A DNA stretch of 64,000 nucleotides from Saksenaea vasiformis B4078 (lineage: Eukaryota > Mucoromycota > Mucoromycetes > Mucorales > Saksenaeaceae): contig JNDT01002338.1 in the NCBI GenBank assembly GCA_000697055.1, forward strand, positions 37,992-101,991. Direction: 5' to 3'. A program made the position numbers and the translations under genes. The notes beneath the pieces were generated by a model that was given only the letters and a program-made list of their open reading frames with translations, was not told the origin of the DNA and did no database searches. Each line of letters starts with the position of its first letter. Positions within the stretch are counted from its first letter, which is position 1. Of this stretch, positions 23,825 through 35,995 are shown piece after piece.

Positions 23825-25791
23825 TCACGAACGTAGAATATGACGGACCTGATCCATTTCTTCGAGAGATCTACCTCGCGTCTCGGGCACAAATAGGAAG
23901 GTGTAGAGAGCCATCAATACGGCACATGTACCAAAAACGAAATAGGTGCCCGATTGAATGTCGGAAATCATGATAGGTGTCAATTTTGCAATGATCGTGT
24001 TCATTACCCAGTTGCTTGCTTATCTTTGGGATTGAGCTAAACCATAAATGGGATAGCTCTAGTCATACCTGTTGTCATTGATATGCATATGGCGCGGATC
24101 CTTGTAGGAAATATTTCGGAGCAAACAATCCCTATTCATGTCATTGAGCTTGGAGTCACATTTACTTAAAATAAGAACGTACACGGAATCGGTCCCCAAG
24201 AGAACTCGCATCATTGTTAATAGTCATTACCCTGCAATAGACTAAAATATCCTTACCTCGAAACTAGAACGAAGGGATAAACATTAATAACATAACGACA
24301 TGACAAAATTTTCTCTAACCCCATCGCAAATAGATAAATCATAGCAAATGCAACATATCCTTTAGCGTCTGCCCCTTTTCCGGGCTCGATTTTCAGAACC
24401 ATTGCCCCCAAAATATAAAAACTGTTATTTTTTAATAAGAGGGCGCGTGTTAATCCAACGATTACCTTATCATCATAATTATTGCACCAATGATCAATGT
24501 TCGACGTCTCCCCAATCGCGTATCCACTGTGAGAAACGAGATGATAACAAAGATAACCTTGGCGGTACCTTTATTTGCAACGTCAGGTCAGCTCCACTAC
24601 GATAAGGATAACAACGCATATTCTCACCATATAAACCAGTAGCCAATATATGTGTCTCATTGTTGCCGATACCAATTGAACGAAAGATGTCGGGGGCATA
24701 GTAATTCTTGGCAACGAAAAGATAAAAAATGAAATGGTGATAGACAAAGCGAAACTTACGATTGCATTGACACCAGTCCATTGCTGGAACACCTGAAGCA
24801 TGATACCTATCGATAGGCGATGAAGATTTTTAGTCTCCAGTATCGCGAACCATTTCTCCGATTGCTGTTCACGTTCTTCCACTATGGCTTGAAGGATTTC
24901 ATGCAGTTCGGCGACAATATATGGATGGTCCTCAGGCAAGCCACGTAATCGAACTAACGCCTTCTTCATTTCCACCGTTCGATCTCTGATAACGGTGGTC
25001 GGTAACCATACATTATTCGTGCTTTCATACCTGTATGCCAGCCATCGCAGTGATTCCGGTAAGAACAGCATACCAATGGCAAGAAGTCCTCCAGGGATTA
25101 TAGCGATTCCCAAAGGTACTTGCCACTGCTTTTCACTTGGAGGAAGATAGCGGAGACAGATGTAATCGACCCTGACAACTATTGTTCAGTCATTTGTCGT
25201 TCCAAACCTGTTCATACCAGTAGGAAACCATAATGCCCAACACAACTAAAAATTGCCACAAAATTCCCAACCTGCCTCTCAGTTCTTTGGGTGCGATCTC
25301 GGCCACATACATCGGAACAAGCATCGAACAGGCACCAATGCCAACTGAGGTTAAATTATGTGGATTAACTAGCCAATGCGGTGACGCTGGATATATACTT
25401 ACACCCTGCGACAAATCGGCCTGCCATCATGGTGGCTACGTTCGGGGCTGCTGTTTGCAGTGTGGTGCCAATAGTGAAAATGACAGCACTTAAAATAATA
25501 GCTGGCTTACGACCAAACGGGCCTTTGCAGAGTTAGCTTCCAGTCAAGTCTCTTAAATCGTTCTTTACCAGTAAAGAAGTTAATAAGAACGGCACCAACA
25601 CAACAACCCGCCTGTAATAGCGAAACGATATCACCTTTAGTCGTTGCAACATGGCTCGGGTCACCCTGTAGCCCAAAATAGGAGGCAAACGTTGGCATCG
25701 CCAGGACTCCGGAAATAACACCGGTATCATACCCAAATAAGAACCCCCCAACGCAAGAGATAGCTGTTGCGGTAATCACCGTATGTTTCAT
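23825..25791 (-). CDS. Sugar porter (MFS hexose transporter family) with microexons
   Basis: Eleven exons (25569-25791, 25403-25522, 25218-25344, 24760-25171, 24628-24706, 24466-24568, 24320-24421, 24257-24263, 24183-24204, 24069-24131, 23825-24018) encode 483 residues. Hallmarks are GGFLFGYDTGVISGVL in TM1, GRKPAII, GRFVAGFGIGACSMLVPMYV, AEIAPKELRGRLG, PESLRWLAYR, QVFQQWTGVNAINYYAP, RLGRRRTLIIG, SWGPIPW plus SEIFPTRIRA, and PETRGRSLEEMDQV at the C-terminus. It should be a plasma-membrane sugar/H+ symporter; the substrate is not deducible. Two consecutive microexons, 7 nt and 22 nt, restore the exact spacing of TM10 (FAMGFEFSWGP). Without them the gene looks broken. Start at the first ATG, giving a very short cytosolic N-terminus. 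Confidence 0.9.
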
Positions 25792-26139
25792 ATCGAACGG
25801 AGTATGAGCGCGAAGGAGAAGAAGAAGTAAAAGAAAGAGAAAAACAATCCTTCCAAATTAGTGCATTAAAAATTAAACTTTAGAAAAAGGGCATGCATGC
25901 AGCTCAGATATGCACGGACACTTTGCGCTTTTTATTTGCCTAGACTACATTTACGATACAACAAATGGGTGAATAAGCATGGACATTACATAGAATGGTC
26001 TCAAAACACAATAATAACTAGATGGTCAAATGGGATGTTTATTATTAATATATTTCAATATCAAAACGCCATATAGATGATTCCATTAGTATCATGATAC
26101 GTAACCATTTACAAGGAAAAAGCTTCACACGCGTCCACG
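25792..26139. other. Intergenic region
   Basis: 348 bases between the 5' end of the sugar porter gene and the 3' end of the glutathione reductase gene, both on (-). AT-rich; no gene seen. Confidence 0.5.
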
Positions 26140-27848
<1,709 letters not shown>

Positions 27849-27875
27849 TCAATCTCAAGGGATGCTTTTCGGCTG

Positions 27876-28225
27876 ATGAATTTGGGTGCCCGTCTCCTTG
27901 AGGTGTCGTGTCACACAAAACTTGATGGGCTCCAGTCTTTATGGAAAAGGCGTATGATGCAGCCGACGCGTATACTTAGGTCCATAGAGAACTTGTTGAG
28001 CAAGAGCGGTTTGAGCTTGATAAAAAGCGAGAAGAGATGATGCAGATCCCAATTACCAAAGTGAAGCTGCGCACAAAGCTGCCATCATATACTCCTCGTA
28101 AACAGGTTAACTTGCGTATTTGAGAAGATTGTCTAGCTTCTCTGTAGGATGTTGTAGCGCTGGCTTATATCCCATTTACAGTTAGAGGAATTCTAACAAA
28201 GGTGGGCCGAACAGATGAATCCTGA
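27876..28225 (+). CDS. Small conserved-looking protein of unknown function (76 residues)
   Basis: Three exons (27876-27902, 27980-28105, 28148-28225) joined at consensus splice sites, all phase 0, give 76 residues. The product begins MNLGARLLEVHRELVEQERF, forms a charged helix to about residue 35, then a basic stretch (KVKLRTKLPSYTPRKQ), and ends with a hydrophobic/basic part (DVVALAYIPFTVRGILTK). I do not recognise the family. It is transcribed divergently from glutathione reductase (190 bases between starts) and converges with SPC2 (78 bases between ends). Coherent phasing across three exons argues that it is a real gene. A further 5' exon is possible. Confidence 0.6.
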
Positions 28226-28303
28226 GTGACTGAGGATACAGAACTTCAGATATCTTTCTACAGTAAACGTAGAACGTGAGAACGCCAATTCTTTTTATTT
28301 TGG

Positions 28304-28988
28304 TTAGTCTTTGTGAAGTTTCTCTTTGATTGTGGTGAAGCTTTCTTGTAAATCCTTATCCACTGCTGCAGTAGACAATATCGAGTCTTTGGTAAACCAA
28401 TTAGCTACATTCTGTGTGAGCTTGTAACGGATTGTCTTATTATCTTCCTTGTATTCCATGCTCAATTCATAATTGGGCGAGTGGCGATCCATCTTGGTCT
28501 TAACCACAATGACTTGATCGGACTAGTACACGCAAGTTGAGTTCATTTTCATCTGACTTTCAGTCATTGAGACAATATATACCTTTCCGTCAGCACTTTT
28601 CCTGCGACCTTCAAAAATAATATCTGTCTCAACAAAATGACCGTAGGCCCACAACGCTAGTTGCAAGACCCAGTATGCCACAACACAGGCAGCCGTAACT
28701 AACTTCGCTTCCTTAAAGCCGTTCTTGTACTCATATAGAAATGCTCCGCCAGCAATGAGACTGGAGAAATAACCTAGGAATAACTTGATGTCTGTGTGCT
28801 TGTGATTTTGGGTAAACTGCTCTTCTTCACGAAGGAACTAAAATCAACAAAGATGAGGAAAGCGCGTTCATTCAAAAATCTGTTCTCCTTACGCGGCCAA
28901 CTTCATCGTCCAAAACATTTTTCATTTGTGTGGCATCGTATTTGCTCACTTGAATAGGTTCTAGAGACACTGGATGAGAATTTGACAT
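28304..28988 (-). CDS. SPC2: Signal peptidase complex subunit 2
   Basis: Three exons (28893-28988, 28583-28837, 28304-28522) encode 189 residues. The protein is a non-catalytic subunit of the ER signal peptidase complex that contacts the translocon. Signs are the N-terminal PIQVSKYDATQMKNVLDDEV, two membrane segments (IKLFLGYFSSLIAGGAFLYE and LVTAACVVAYWVLQLALWAY, about residues 45-110) and the cytosolic domain (DRHSPNYELSMEYKE). Length and layout fit SPC2/SPCS2. All introns are phase 0. The 3' end is close to the small unknown gene on (+). Confidence 0.9.
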
Positions 28989-31900
28989 GATCGAAACATG
29001 CGTGTACCTTGCGTGGTATCTGTCATAGTAAGAGGTGTCCTCGAGACGTGGCAGCGCTGCGCTGGGTTTTTGGAATTGACAAAAATGGAAATACAAGCTT
29101 TTTCGTACAACTTTGCGTCAGCTTTAAGGCAGGGCCGAACTAACATTGGGCTTTGAAGCATTTCTTTTTACAATACTGCAACGCTACGATTTGCGTACCT
29201 TATTACGCCATGTATTGTTTACATAGGAAGTGTCAACCTCGTGTGTCCGCAAATGCGCCGGATATAACCCGTAACGACGTCAATCTCTCACATAGACACG
29301 GGGATCACTCGTGCACTGTTGTCTTCCATTTAAGATGTATGGCCTATATTCCAGACCATCTTGACGGTCGGTTACATTCATGTAAGACCATCGATATCAA
29401 GCGTAAGAGTGCGGTATGACAAGTTGAGGAGAAGAAGTCCTCGATAATCAGCAGTGCAAGATCGATCGATGGGACAAGGTCATATCCTTGGATCTTAGCT
29501 ATCAAACCCACCGAAGCGAAACACAAGAGCCTTGGTATTTATGTAAGATTACAAAATTTGTCTCGAGTAAACAGCAGGAGGACATAGCAAAGACGATAAG
29601 CGTCCACCTCTGCTCCCGTCCTTTAGACACTAGAACGGGTCCTTGATAATCAGCTCCATTACGAGGAGTCTATGCTAAATTTACTGACGATCTGAGTGAC
29701 AAGAAAGCTGTTGGCGTCAGCTTTGAAAGATTAGACGACTCTACTCCGTCGCTTTAGAAAATATTCGTGCAGCTACTGATATGGTGATGAAAACATAAAT
29801 ATATCATCGTCATCAACTATCTTCTTCTTCCTCCATCCAACGGAAGAAGTTATAGGTTAGGCTCGAACGGGTGCCACACAGTAGATGATGTGCTTAATCT
29901 CATGTTATGTCACAGTGAATGCTTCAGCAGGAGATAATATAGCATCAGCTGTCCTCGTTAATCTCCGGATTTGGCTAACGTTAGTATATTTCAAGACAAA
30001 TTTCTTGCTGAGTGGTTCTGCATGCAGTCATCGAACATAGCAAAAGTCAAAACTAGATTGTCATGAAGCATGTACAACATACTCTTCGAGCCGGGTCTCA
30101 CTACAGCAATGAGAAATTTCATGCAGTTGTTACAGAATTAAAGGAGTCAAACGAAGATCCACACCGACCCCGCCAAATTTAGCAAGGAGCTGAAACGCAT
30201 GTTGGACGTTCCTGTGGAAGCTCATGTACTAATGTTATGAAAGTATGGGTCACAGGTGGAGTCAACGTTTTCATCCTAGTGTCAACATTGAATAATGATG
30301 ATGTACTGGACGCCATAGGCCATGGTGCAAGTCGTGTCCGATGGACTTTGTTTCAAGTTATGACGCGATATAACATAGCTAGATCGGATTTCCAACCGCT
30401 AACAGTGTAAAGCGTATGCTGTTCTTGAAACAAGTACCCGCAGCGCTGTTTAATTTATTGACGTGTCCTGGGTCCACCCTATTGAAGTTAGAAGCTAATA
30501 TTCACAGTTACGCATCTAACAACAAGAGACTTAAGTCAGTACTTCCCAAATACAATTACCACTTACTGTTGTTACTATTACGTCGAAAAAGGTCTTGGTC
30601 ATCTCTGTTTGGTTTTTGAAACCATGCCTATGTGGCATGAATAATTGGTAATCATCATTAGACTGTGTTCATCTTGCCGGCTGTTGTCTTAAATGTATCG
30701 GTCTTTTTTTACCGTACCCGATTTGTTTAGCGGTGTACGCTCTGCAAGATTTAGTGGACGCGTAAGTGAATATAGTCCACCGATGAACTTTAAGAATTTC
30801 CATATTCTCCCATAGCAACTTATTTATTTTGTTTCCCGAGTCTCGGGTATGAAAAATCCTCCCAAAACATGAGCCTTTACAAGATGCTGCCAGCCATTAA
30901 TACGGGTGCAACGTGCTTGCAAGGAAATGCTAGGTCCCGTCACGGACAAATAATTTTCCTGACCCCTCACTAAGATATTCGCCGAGAACCGCAGTGCTAG
31001 GAGGGAAAAGGAAAACGGTCATCTCGTTGAAAACAGCTACGCGTTTTAGTGACTATTCCTCTAAATAGCATACTCTTGGGATCCCATACGAAGGGTGATA
31101 GAGTAGTCGTGGAGCAAGCACAAACGATCGGTTGGAACCCTATTTCTCATCTTCTAGGGAAACCTTGTCAAGATGCTGTGTCAGAGAACGGTTGACTGCT
31201 CGCTGGTCTCATCCTCTAATATATTCCACCTTGGTTCTGGTTTCATAAAATTTTGTACGACTGGTGTGCACGTATTCAATCTCTAAAGCAGGTCGATGAA
31301 TGCTGCTATGATCAAAAGTTACCTATCAATAAGTTAAGGCGCTGAGCACAATTATTAGCTGTATGCTGTCAATACTAATATCATCCATTTTCCGCAGCAG
31401 TAGATAACTACAGGGTACAGCCGCACGGACTAGTGACATCGTTCAACGTGAGAATATTGGAGTTACACGGGTCCACCCAGGAGATCAAGAAAGTATCAGA
31501 CGTAAAAGATGTGATAGGTAGAACAAAAACGAGATAAGGTACTGGTCGGCATACCTAAAATAACAAAAGTTCAGATTGAGTATGCCTTTTTAGTGTTAAC
31601 ATCATAATCTGCCAATATTACTTTCAATACTCGGCTTTAATACATGGTAGCAGCTATCTGTTACACGACGGATGACATCCCTTACTTTACTGCAGGATCC
31701 TCTCGCCATGTGGTATTCATAATTAGGTTTCTCACTTTTGGCTAGAATATCTCGTCGTGCGCATCATGTGGTCTGCGAGGGTCTCACAGGCGAATTCAGG
31801 ACTGGGATAACTCATTTGTAGCCGATCACAATTATGCAAACGTAGGCTGCACAAAGTGCACACCTTCATAAATCGAGTTGGCTTTATGGAGAAAAGATAC

Positions 31901-32667
31901 GCATTTCGATAGGCAGTTGCTTGCTATCAAAGTTAAGTGAGAATTTCGCCACTCAGTCAGAAGATTAATTCACTCTGTTATACATACTTATCTCAGCGCA
32001 TTATACACAACCAACCAACGTTTTTAAATATATTAGCTAATTCATAGTTCTGTTGCGGCCATTGTCAGGTTTCCTGGAAGGTACACCTTTCCTGATGGAC
32101 TATACATTATCTAGGGTAGACGTCTTTCTGCTAAAGTTGCTTGTGCAACGATTTCTTAGAATAGTATGGCTTAGCAATTTTGCTACGAGCTTGCTTGTCC
32201 GGTGCAGGTGAGGTTAGCCATGCCGTCGTTAGACATCCAGGTCAGTCAGCAGCGCGGTGTTCTTGTTCTATTTACGTTCAGTACTATGCAATGCCTCACT
32301 GCAGAAGAGGATATTTGGCTTAGCTATCATCAATTAACTATAGGGCTACATGACAAAAAGGGCCACATAGAACGCGTGATCAAGTACAGTGAGAGAGGCC
32401 AAAACAGTCAGCTGCTAACACAGAAGCTTCGTGGAATTCTATCCTGAAATGATATGCCATGTGGCATGGTTACTTGGAACATATAGGATTGTAATGCTTA
32501 TAACACTTTAACACTTTCGCCAAACTGTGATAATCTTATTTAACGGGATCGTTGGGCCATTATACGACGCTATGATTGGTTCTTCTCGTAAAAAACATTG
32601 TACAACGTTGTGATAATGACATTTCTACTAAACAATAGACTTTTGCCATCTGATTTATTATGAAGAT
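28989..32667. other. Long gene-free region
   Basis: 3.7 kb in which no open frame exceeds about 90 codons and none shows family similarity or splice-supported structure on either strand. Short coding-looking scraps (for example near 30250-30350) suggest a decayed element. Nothing that can be named was found. Confidence 0.5.
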
Positions 32668-33450
32668 TACTGTTTATTGAACAGCTTTTTACGCTACTCT
32701 TAATAAACTATGCGTCCATGAAGGACCGAGTTTACCCTAAGCAAAGTATTGAATACGCGGTCATTAGTTTACGAATTGCCAACAAAATAATACTGTACTC
32801 ACATCAATTTGGTTCCCAGATGGACGCATAATTTATTGGAGCAGCCTAAAAAATTGTTCACAACTGGTAACTGGAAGTTGCTTTGATGTCGTTTTACTTA
32901 CCCCGAAGGTAAGTAGGCCAGGAGCCTGGGCCAAGCCCGCACCTGAGTCCGGTGAGGTCAGCATAGGAGGAGTCTAGCTACGACGGCCAGCGATAAGGAA
33001 GTACGCCGTGCAGAGGACTTGAAGCGATGCAAACGTCTAGCAAGGCTCTGTTGTCGAAGTTGGATAAGGCAGCGTGCGATAATACTTGCTTACCTGGTGG
33101 TGAACAGGGAGCTACACCACAGCCAGGACGGTTCGTGACAGAGGTCATGCAGGCTAATGGTGGAATAAAAAACATGAATAATTGTGTATGTTTATAAATT
33201 GACATCCTTACTGGGGATGTTAAAGAGAACAGAGCCAAAGAAAAAAAAAAGAAATTCGTGTGTTCCTTTAAGTATGAATCATTTTGGGTGGAACCTGTGC
33301 TTATCTTGAACATTTTTACTGCTTTCCGAAAGGATATCGGAAAACGGTCGCTGAAGCACTTTAATGCAAAGACGAGGTTATCCAGGCGCGAGCTATTCCT
33401 TGGATTAACGAAAAATGAACCACTTGTCACCACAAAGACGCATCACTTTT
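32668..33450 (+). repeat. Dispersed repeat family, copy B
   Basis: The left end is ACTGTTTATTGAACAGC, then TTTTTACGCTACTC and TATGCGTCCATGAAGGACC. Internal blocks are TTGCCAACAAAATAATACTG, GATGTCGTTTTACTTACC, TGCAGAGGACTTGAAGCGAT, GACGGTTCGTGACAGAGGTC followed by ATGCAGGC, and ACAGAGCCAAAGA. The right part (GGTTATCCAGGCGCGAGC) also matches copy D2. No intact open frame is present. Confidence 0.75.
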
Positions 33451-33564
33451 TAGCGCTAAATTTATTCGACTTCACGTAATGTGATTTTTATTTGATGCAA
33501 ACATTTATTCCAAATCCAGTATTTACAAGAAAGCTTTGAGCAGGAATATATAAGGGCATAGCGA

Positions 33565-33620
33565 AGTAGAAGAGGAGAAAAAAAAGAGGAAGAGGAAAAA
33601 GAAAAAGAAAAAGAGAAAAC
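33565..33620. repeat. Purine-rich (GAA/AAG) simple repeat
   Basis: A run of GAGGAAGAGGAAAAAGAAAAA type on (+), immediately downstream of the transcription-factor gene. It would be a pyrimidine-rich tract in that gene's 3' UTR. Confidence 0.7.
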
Positions 33621-33679
33621 AGCACGGCTTTTGTTTGTACATAAGGTAGGCATAGGTGGTGAATTCCAAGGGAAGCAAA

Positions 33680-35995
33680 TTACATCATGGGGTGTTCATC
33701 AATAAATAAGAATTTGTTCATTTTGCGAGGATTAAAGTATCGGAACCGTGCTTGATTTTTGCTAGTGCGTTGTGTCTGTTTAGGTGCTGTATATGTGTTG
33801 AACTGCATGAACGGTGGCGCTGCCGAAAATGACGGTTTGCGTGCTTGAGAATTGGAGAGTGATAAGGGTGAGACCGGCGCTGTAGTTTGCGTTGGTGATG
33901 GAGGTGTGTGATGAACAAATTGGTTTTGGAATTGCAATGTTGTAGGATGTTTTAATCGCGGAGTCATTGTTGGTTGAGGCTGTGGTGAGGATTCGACCGA
34001 TGGTTTGAGATTTGCTACGAAATAGGAGCCCTTTGCGTTGATAGATGCTGTGGCCCTTAATCGATGCCGCTGGATCTCCATCTCGATCCAGTCGCCGACC
34101 TGGGTCCAGTTCTTGCTTTTGGATTGGAATTCCCGTGTGTCTTGTAGAATAGCCAAGGCTTGGGCAAGCCCAGCCTCGTACTCTGCACGACTGATGTGTT
34201 GCAGAATGATCTGCCTGTCAGCAGGTTTGCAGCCACGTTCGACATCCATCGCCATTGAAATCACCTCGGCCGCTCGCCATAATTCATCGCGATCAAATCC
34301 GCACCGACCCAGAGCGCTCTTGGTGCAGGTGTTGAGCGTCCGCAGCTGAAGCAAGGCAGTAACAAGACAGATGTTTAACGATCGCAAAGCGAATTGACTT
34401 GGATACGGATCGTTGACCTCTGGTATAAACGGTTTGTGCAGAATGATGCGAGTTGCATTGTACTCGAGGTTTACGCGTACGCAGGCCAAGAAGAGATCCT
34501 CGCATCCATACTGGAAGCCGCTGTCGAAGTGAAGATAAGGTGGTAGTGTATCATAGAAATGCTGCAGCCGCTTGTCGTACTCTGCAACTTGATCAACGGT
34601 CTTGTCTTGATCTTGTTCATACATAGTCTGGATCAGTTCTGCTTGGAGACGCCACAATCGGAGACATTGCGTGTCCGCCAAAACGCCAATCTCAGCTTCG
34701 TCGATATCTTGTTCAAAAATGCGTGGCAGATCAACTTCACCGCGGTACCGGGCCTGAGGCGTGTTGCGGGGCGTACCGGCTGAGTACAGATAAAAATCGG
34801 TTGACCAAGCAAACCACCAAAGCCGGGTATCCAACTCCTTCTCGAATGAGTCATTGTCTTCGTCATCCACCATGCGTGGGTAAATTTCAAGTTCGTGCAG
34901 AGCCGAGACAGCCATGCCAGCATAATGGTGCCTCTTGCTGGGCTCAGCGAAACTGCACATATGCAGCAGCGCCACAATGGTAAACCGGTCAGGTGTGTCA
35001 AAGGATTGAGCGAGACAATCGCGTGCACGATTGAAAAAAAATTCTTCTTGTTCCTGCATTTTGTCTTGATCCGCCAAGAAGTGGGCCAGGCCAGGCCGGG
35101 TATGGTGTGTCACCATGTGACGAAAGACGAGCGAACAAATCGCATTGACGATAAGCGTATCCATCGGGGATTCGTGCGAAGCGTACCATCCCATGAACTC
35201 ATCCTTGCGTAGGATAGGCGTGTAACGTACCCAGCAGGTAAAATAAGTGTCGATACAAGCATCCGCAATGTGTCTCAGGCTCATCTGACCATGATTAGAA
35301 TTCGGCTGAATAATTTGCCCGAGTCGACACACAGACGCGAAGAAATTGACGGGTTTCAGCTTCGAATTTCGGTTGCGGTACAAGACCACCCCGCTTTTCT
35401 CTTCTCCGTCTTTGAGGCCCGTTGCGGTGATGGTTGTCGTTGTCACTGTACAGCACATCTTCTGAAAAGCATCAATCAGTGACCGCAAATCGGAAGCATT
35501 TGAAACGCGTGCTTCCATGTTGATGCCTATGTCAGTGTAGGATAGATTAAATTTTGAGAGCGCATCCGACAAGAACGGATCGCTTAGTACGCTGGGTTTC
35601 GGTGCAAAGTCTACTGGTGTAGTCATCGTTGACTCCGGTGACCGTGCCATCAGGCTTTGCATGTTGTAGTCATCCATCCACGAAAACGAGGTCGAATGAT
35701 CATCTACATCCACATACTCCGAAGCTGTTTCGGAAACGGATGAAGGTATATCGATGGGTGCGCTGCCGAGCGAATATTCCAACGGTGGTGGGCTGGTTGG
35801 TGAATAAGGATCGGTTTTTGCCCATTCATCACGTTGCATATACTGAGGTGGCAAACACGGGTATTGTAGCTGCAGGGTCTCTCCAAATTTGTGTTGAAAC
35901 GGGTCTAACGTGGCAGACCAACTATAGCCGTCCTCATCGTCAAGGTTACCACCCCGGAAACGTTTGTGGGTTCGCTCAACGGTGTCAAATGGCAT
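33680..35995 (-). CDS. Fungal transcription-factor-domain (MHR) protein lacking a visible zinc cluster
   Basis: A single exon of 771 residues. The middle part carries the fungal-specific transcription factor domain seen in Zn2Cys6 regulators: HIADACIDTYFTCWVRYTPI, TIVALLHMC, GMAVSALHELEIYP and the core LDTRLWWFAWSTDFYLYSAG (about residues 230-420). The N-terminal 150 residues are acidic and Ser/Pro-rich (SPTSPPPLEYS), with a basic patch (RTHKRFRGG) that could serve as a nuclear signal; the C-terminus is Ser/Pro/Gln-rich. No CxxCxxxxxxC zinc cluster occurs in the frame, and no upstream exon supplying one was found. It may act through a partner or through an unseen 5' exon. A nuclear role is inferred. 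Confidence 0.8.
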   Translation of the reverse strand: MPFDTVERTHKRFRGGNLDDEDGYSWSATLDPFQHKFGETLQLQYPCLPPQYMQRDEWAKTDPYSPTSPPPLEYSLGSAPIDIPSSVSETASEYVDVDDHSTSFSWMDDYNMQSLMARSPESTMTTPVDFAPKPSVLSDPFLSDALSKFNLSYTDIGINMEARVSNASDLRSLIDAFQKMCCTVTTTTITATGLKDGEEKSGVVLYRNRNSKLKPVNFFASVCRLGQIIQPNSNHGQMSLRHIADACIDTYFTCWVRYTPILRKDEFMGWYASHESPMDTLIVNAICSLVFRHMVTHHTRPGLAHFLADQDKMQEQEEFFFNRARDCLAQSFDTPDRFTIVALLHMCSFAEPSKRHHYAGMAVSALHELEIYPRMVDDEDNDSFEKELDTRLWWFAWSTDFYLYSAGTPRNTPQARYRGEVDLPRIFEQDIDEAEIGVLADTQCLRLWRLQAELIQTMYEQDQDKTVDQVAEYDKRLQHFYDTLPPYLHFDSGFQYGCEDLFLACVRVNLEYNATRIILHKPFIPEVNDPYPSQFALRSLNICLVTALLQLRTLNTCTKSALGRCGFDRDELWRAAEVISMAMDVERGCKPADRQIILQHISRAEYEAGLAQALAILQDTREFQSKSKNWTQVGDWIEMEIQRHRLRATASINAKGSYFVANLKPSVESSPQPQPTMTPRLKHPTTLQFQNQFVHHTPPSPTQTTAPVSPLSLSNSQARKPSFSAAPPFMQFNTYTAPKQTQRTSKNQARFRYFNPRKMNKFLFIDEHPMM

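Noticed and set aside
24183..24320. Sugar transporter as a pseudogene with stops in TM10
   Set aside because: Microexons of 7 and 22 nt with good splice sites give an intact protein of expected spacing.
33565..33620. CRISPR-like or coding meaning of the GAA-rich tract
   Set aside because: It is a simple purine repeat without spacers; the window is eukaryotic and no CRISPR array was seen.
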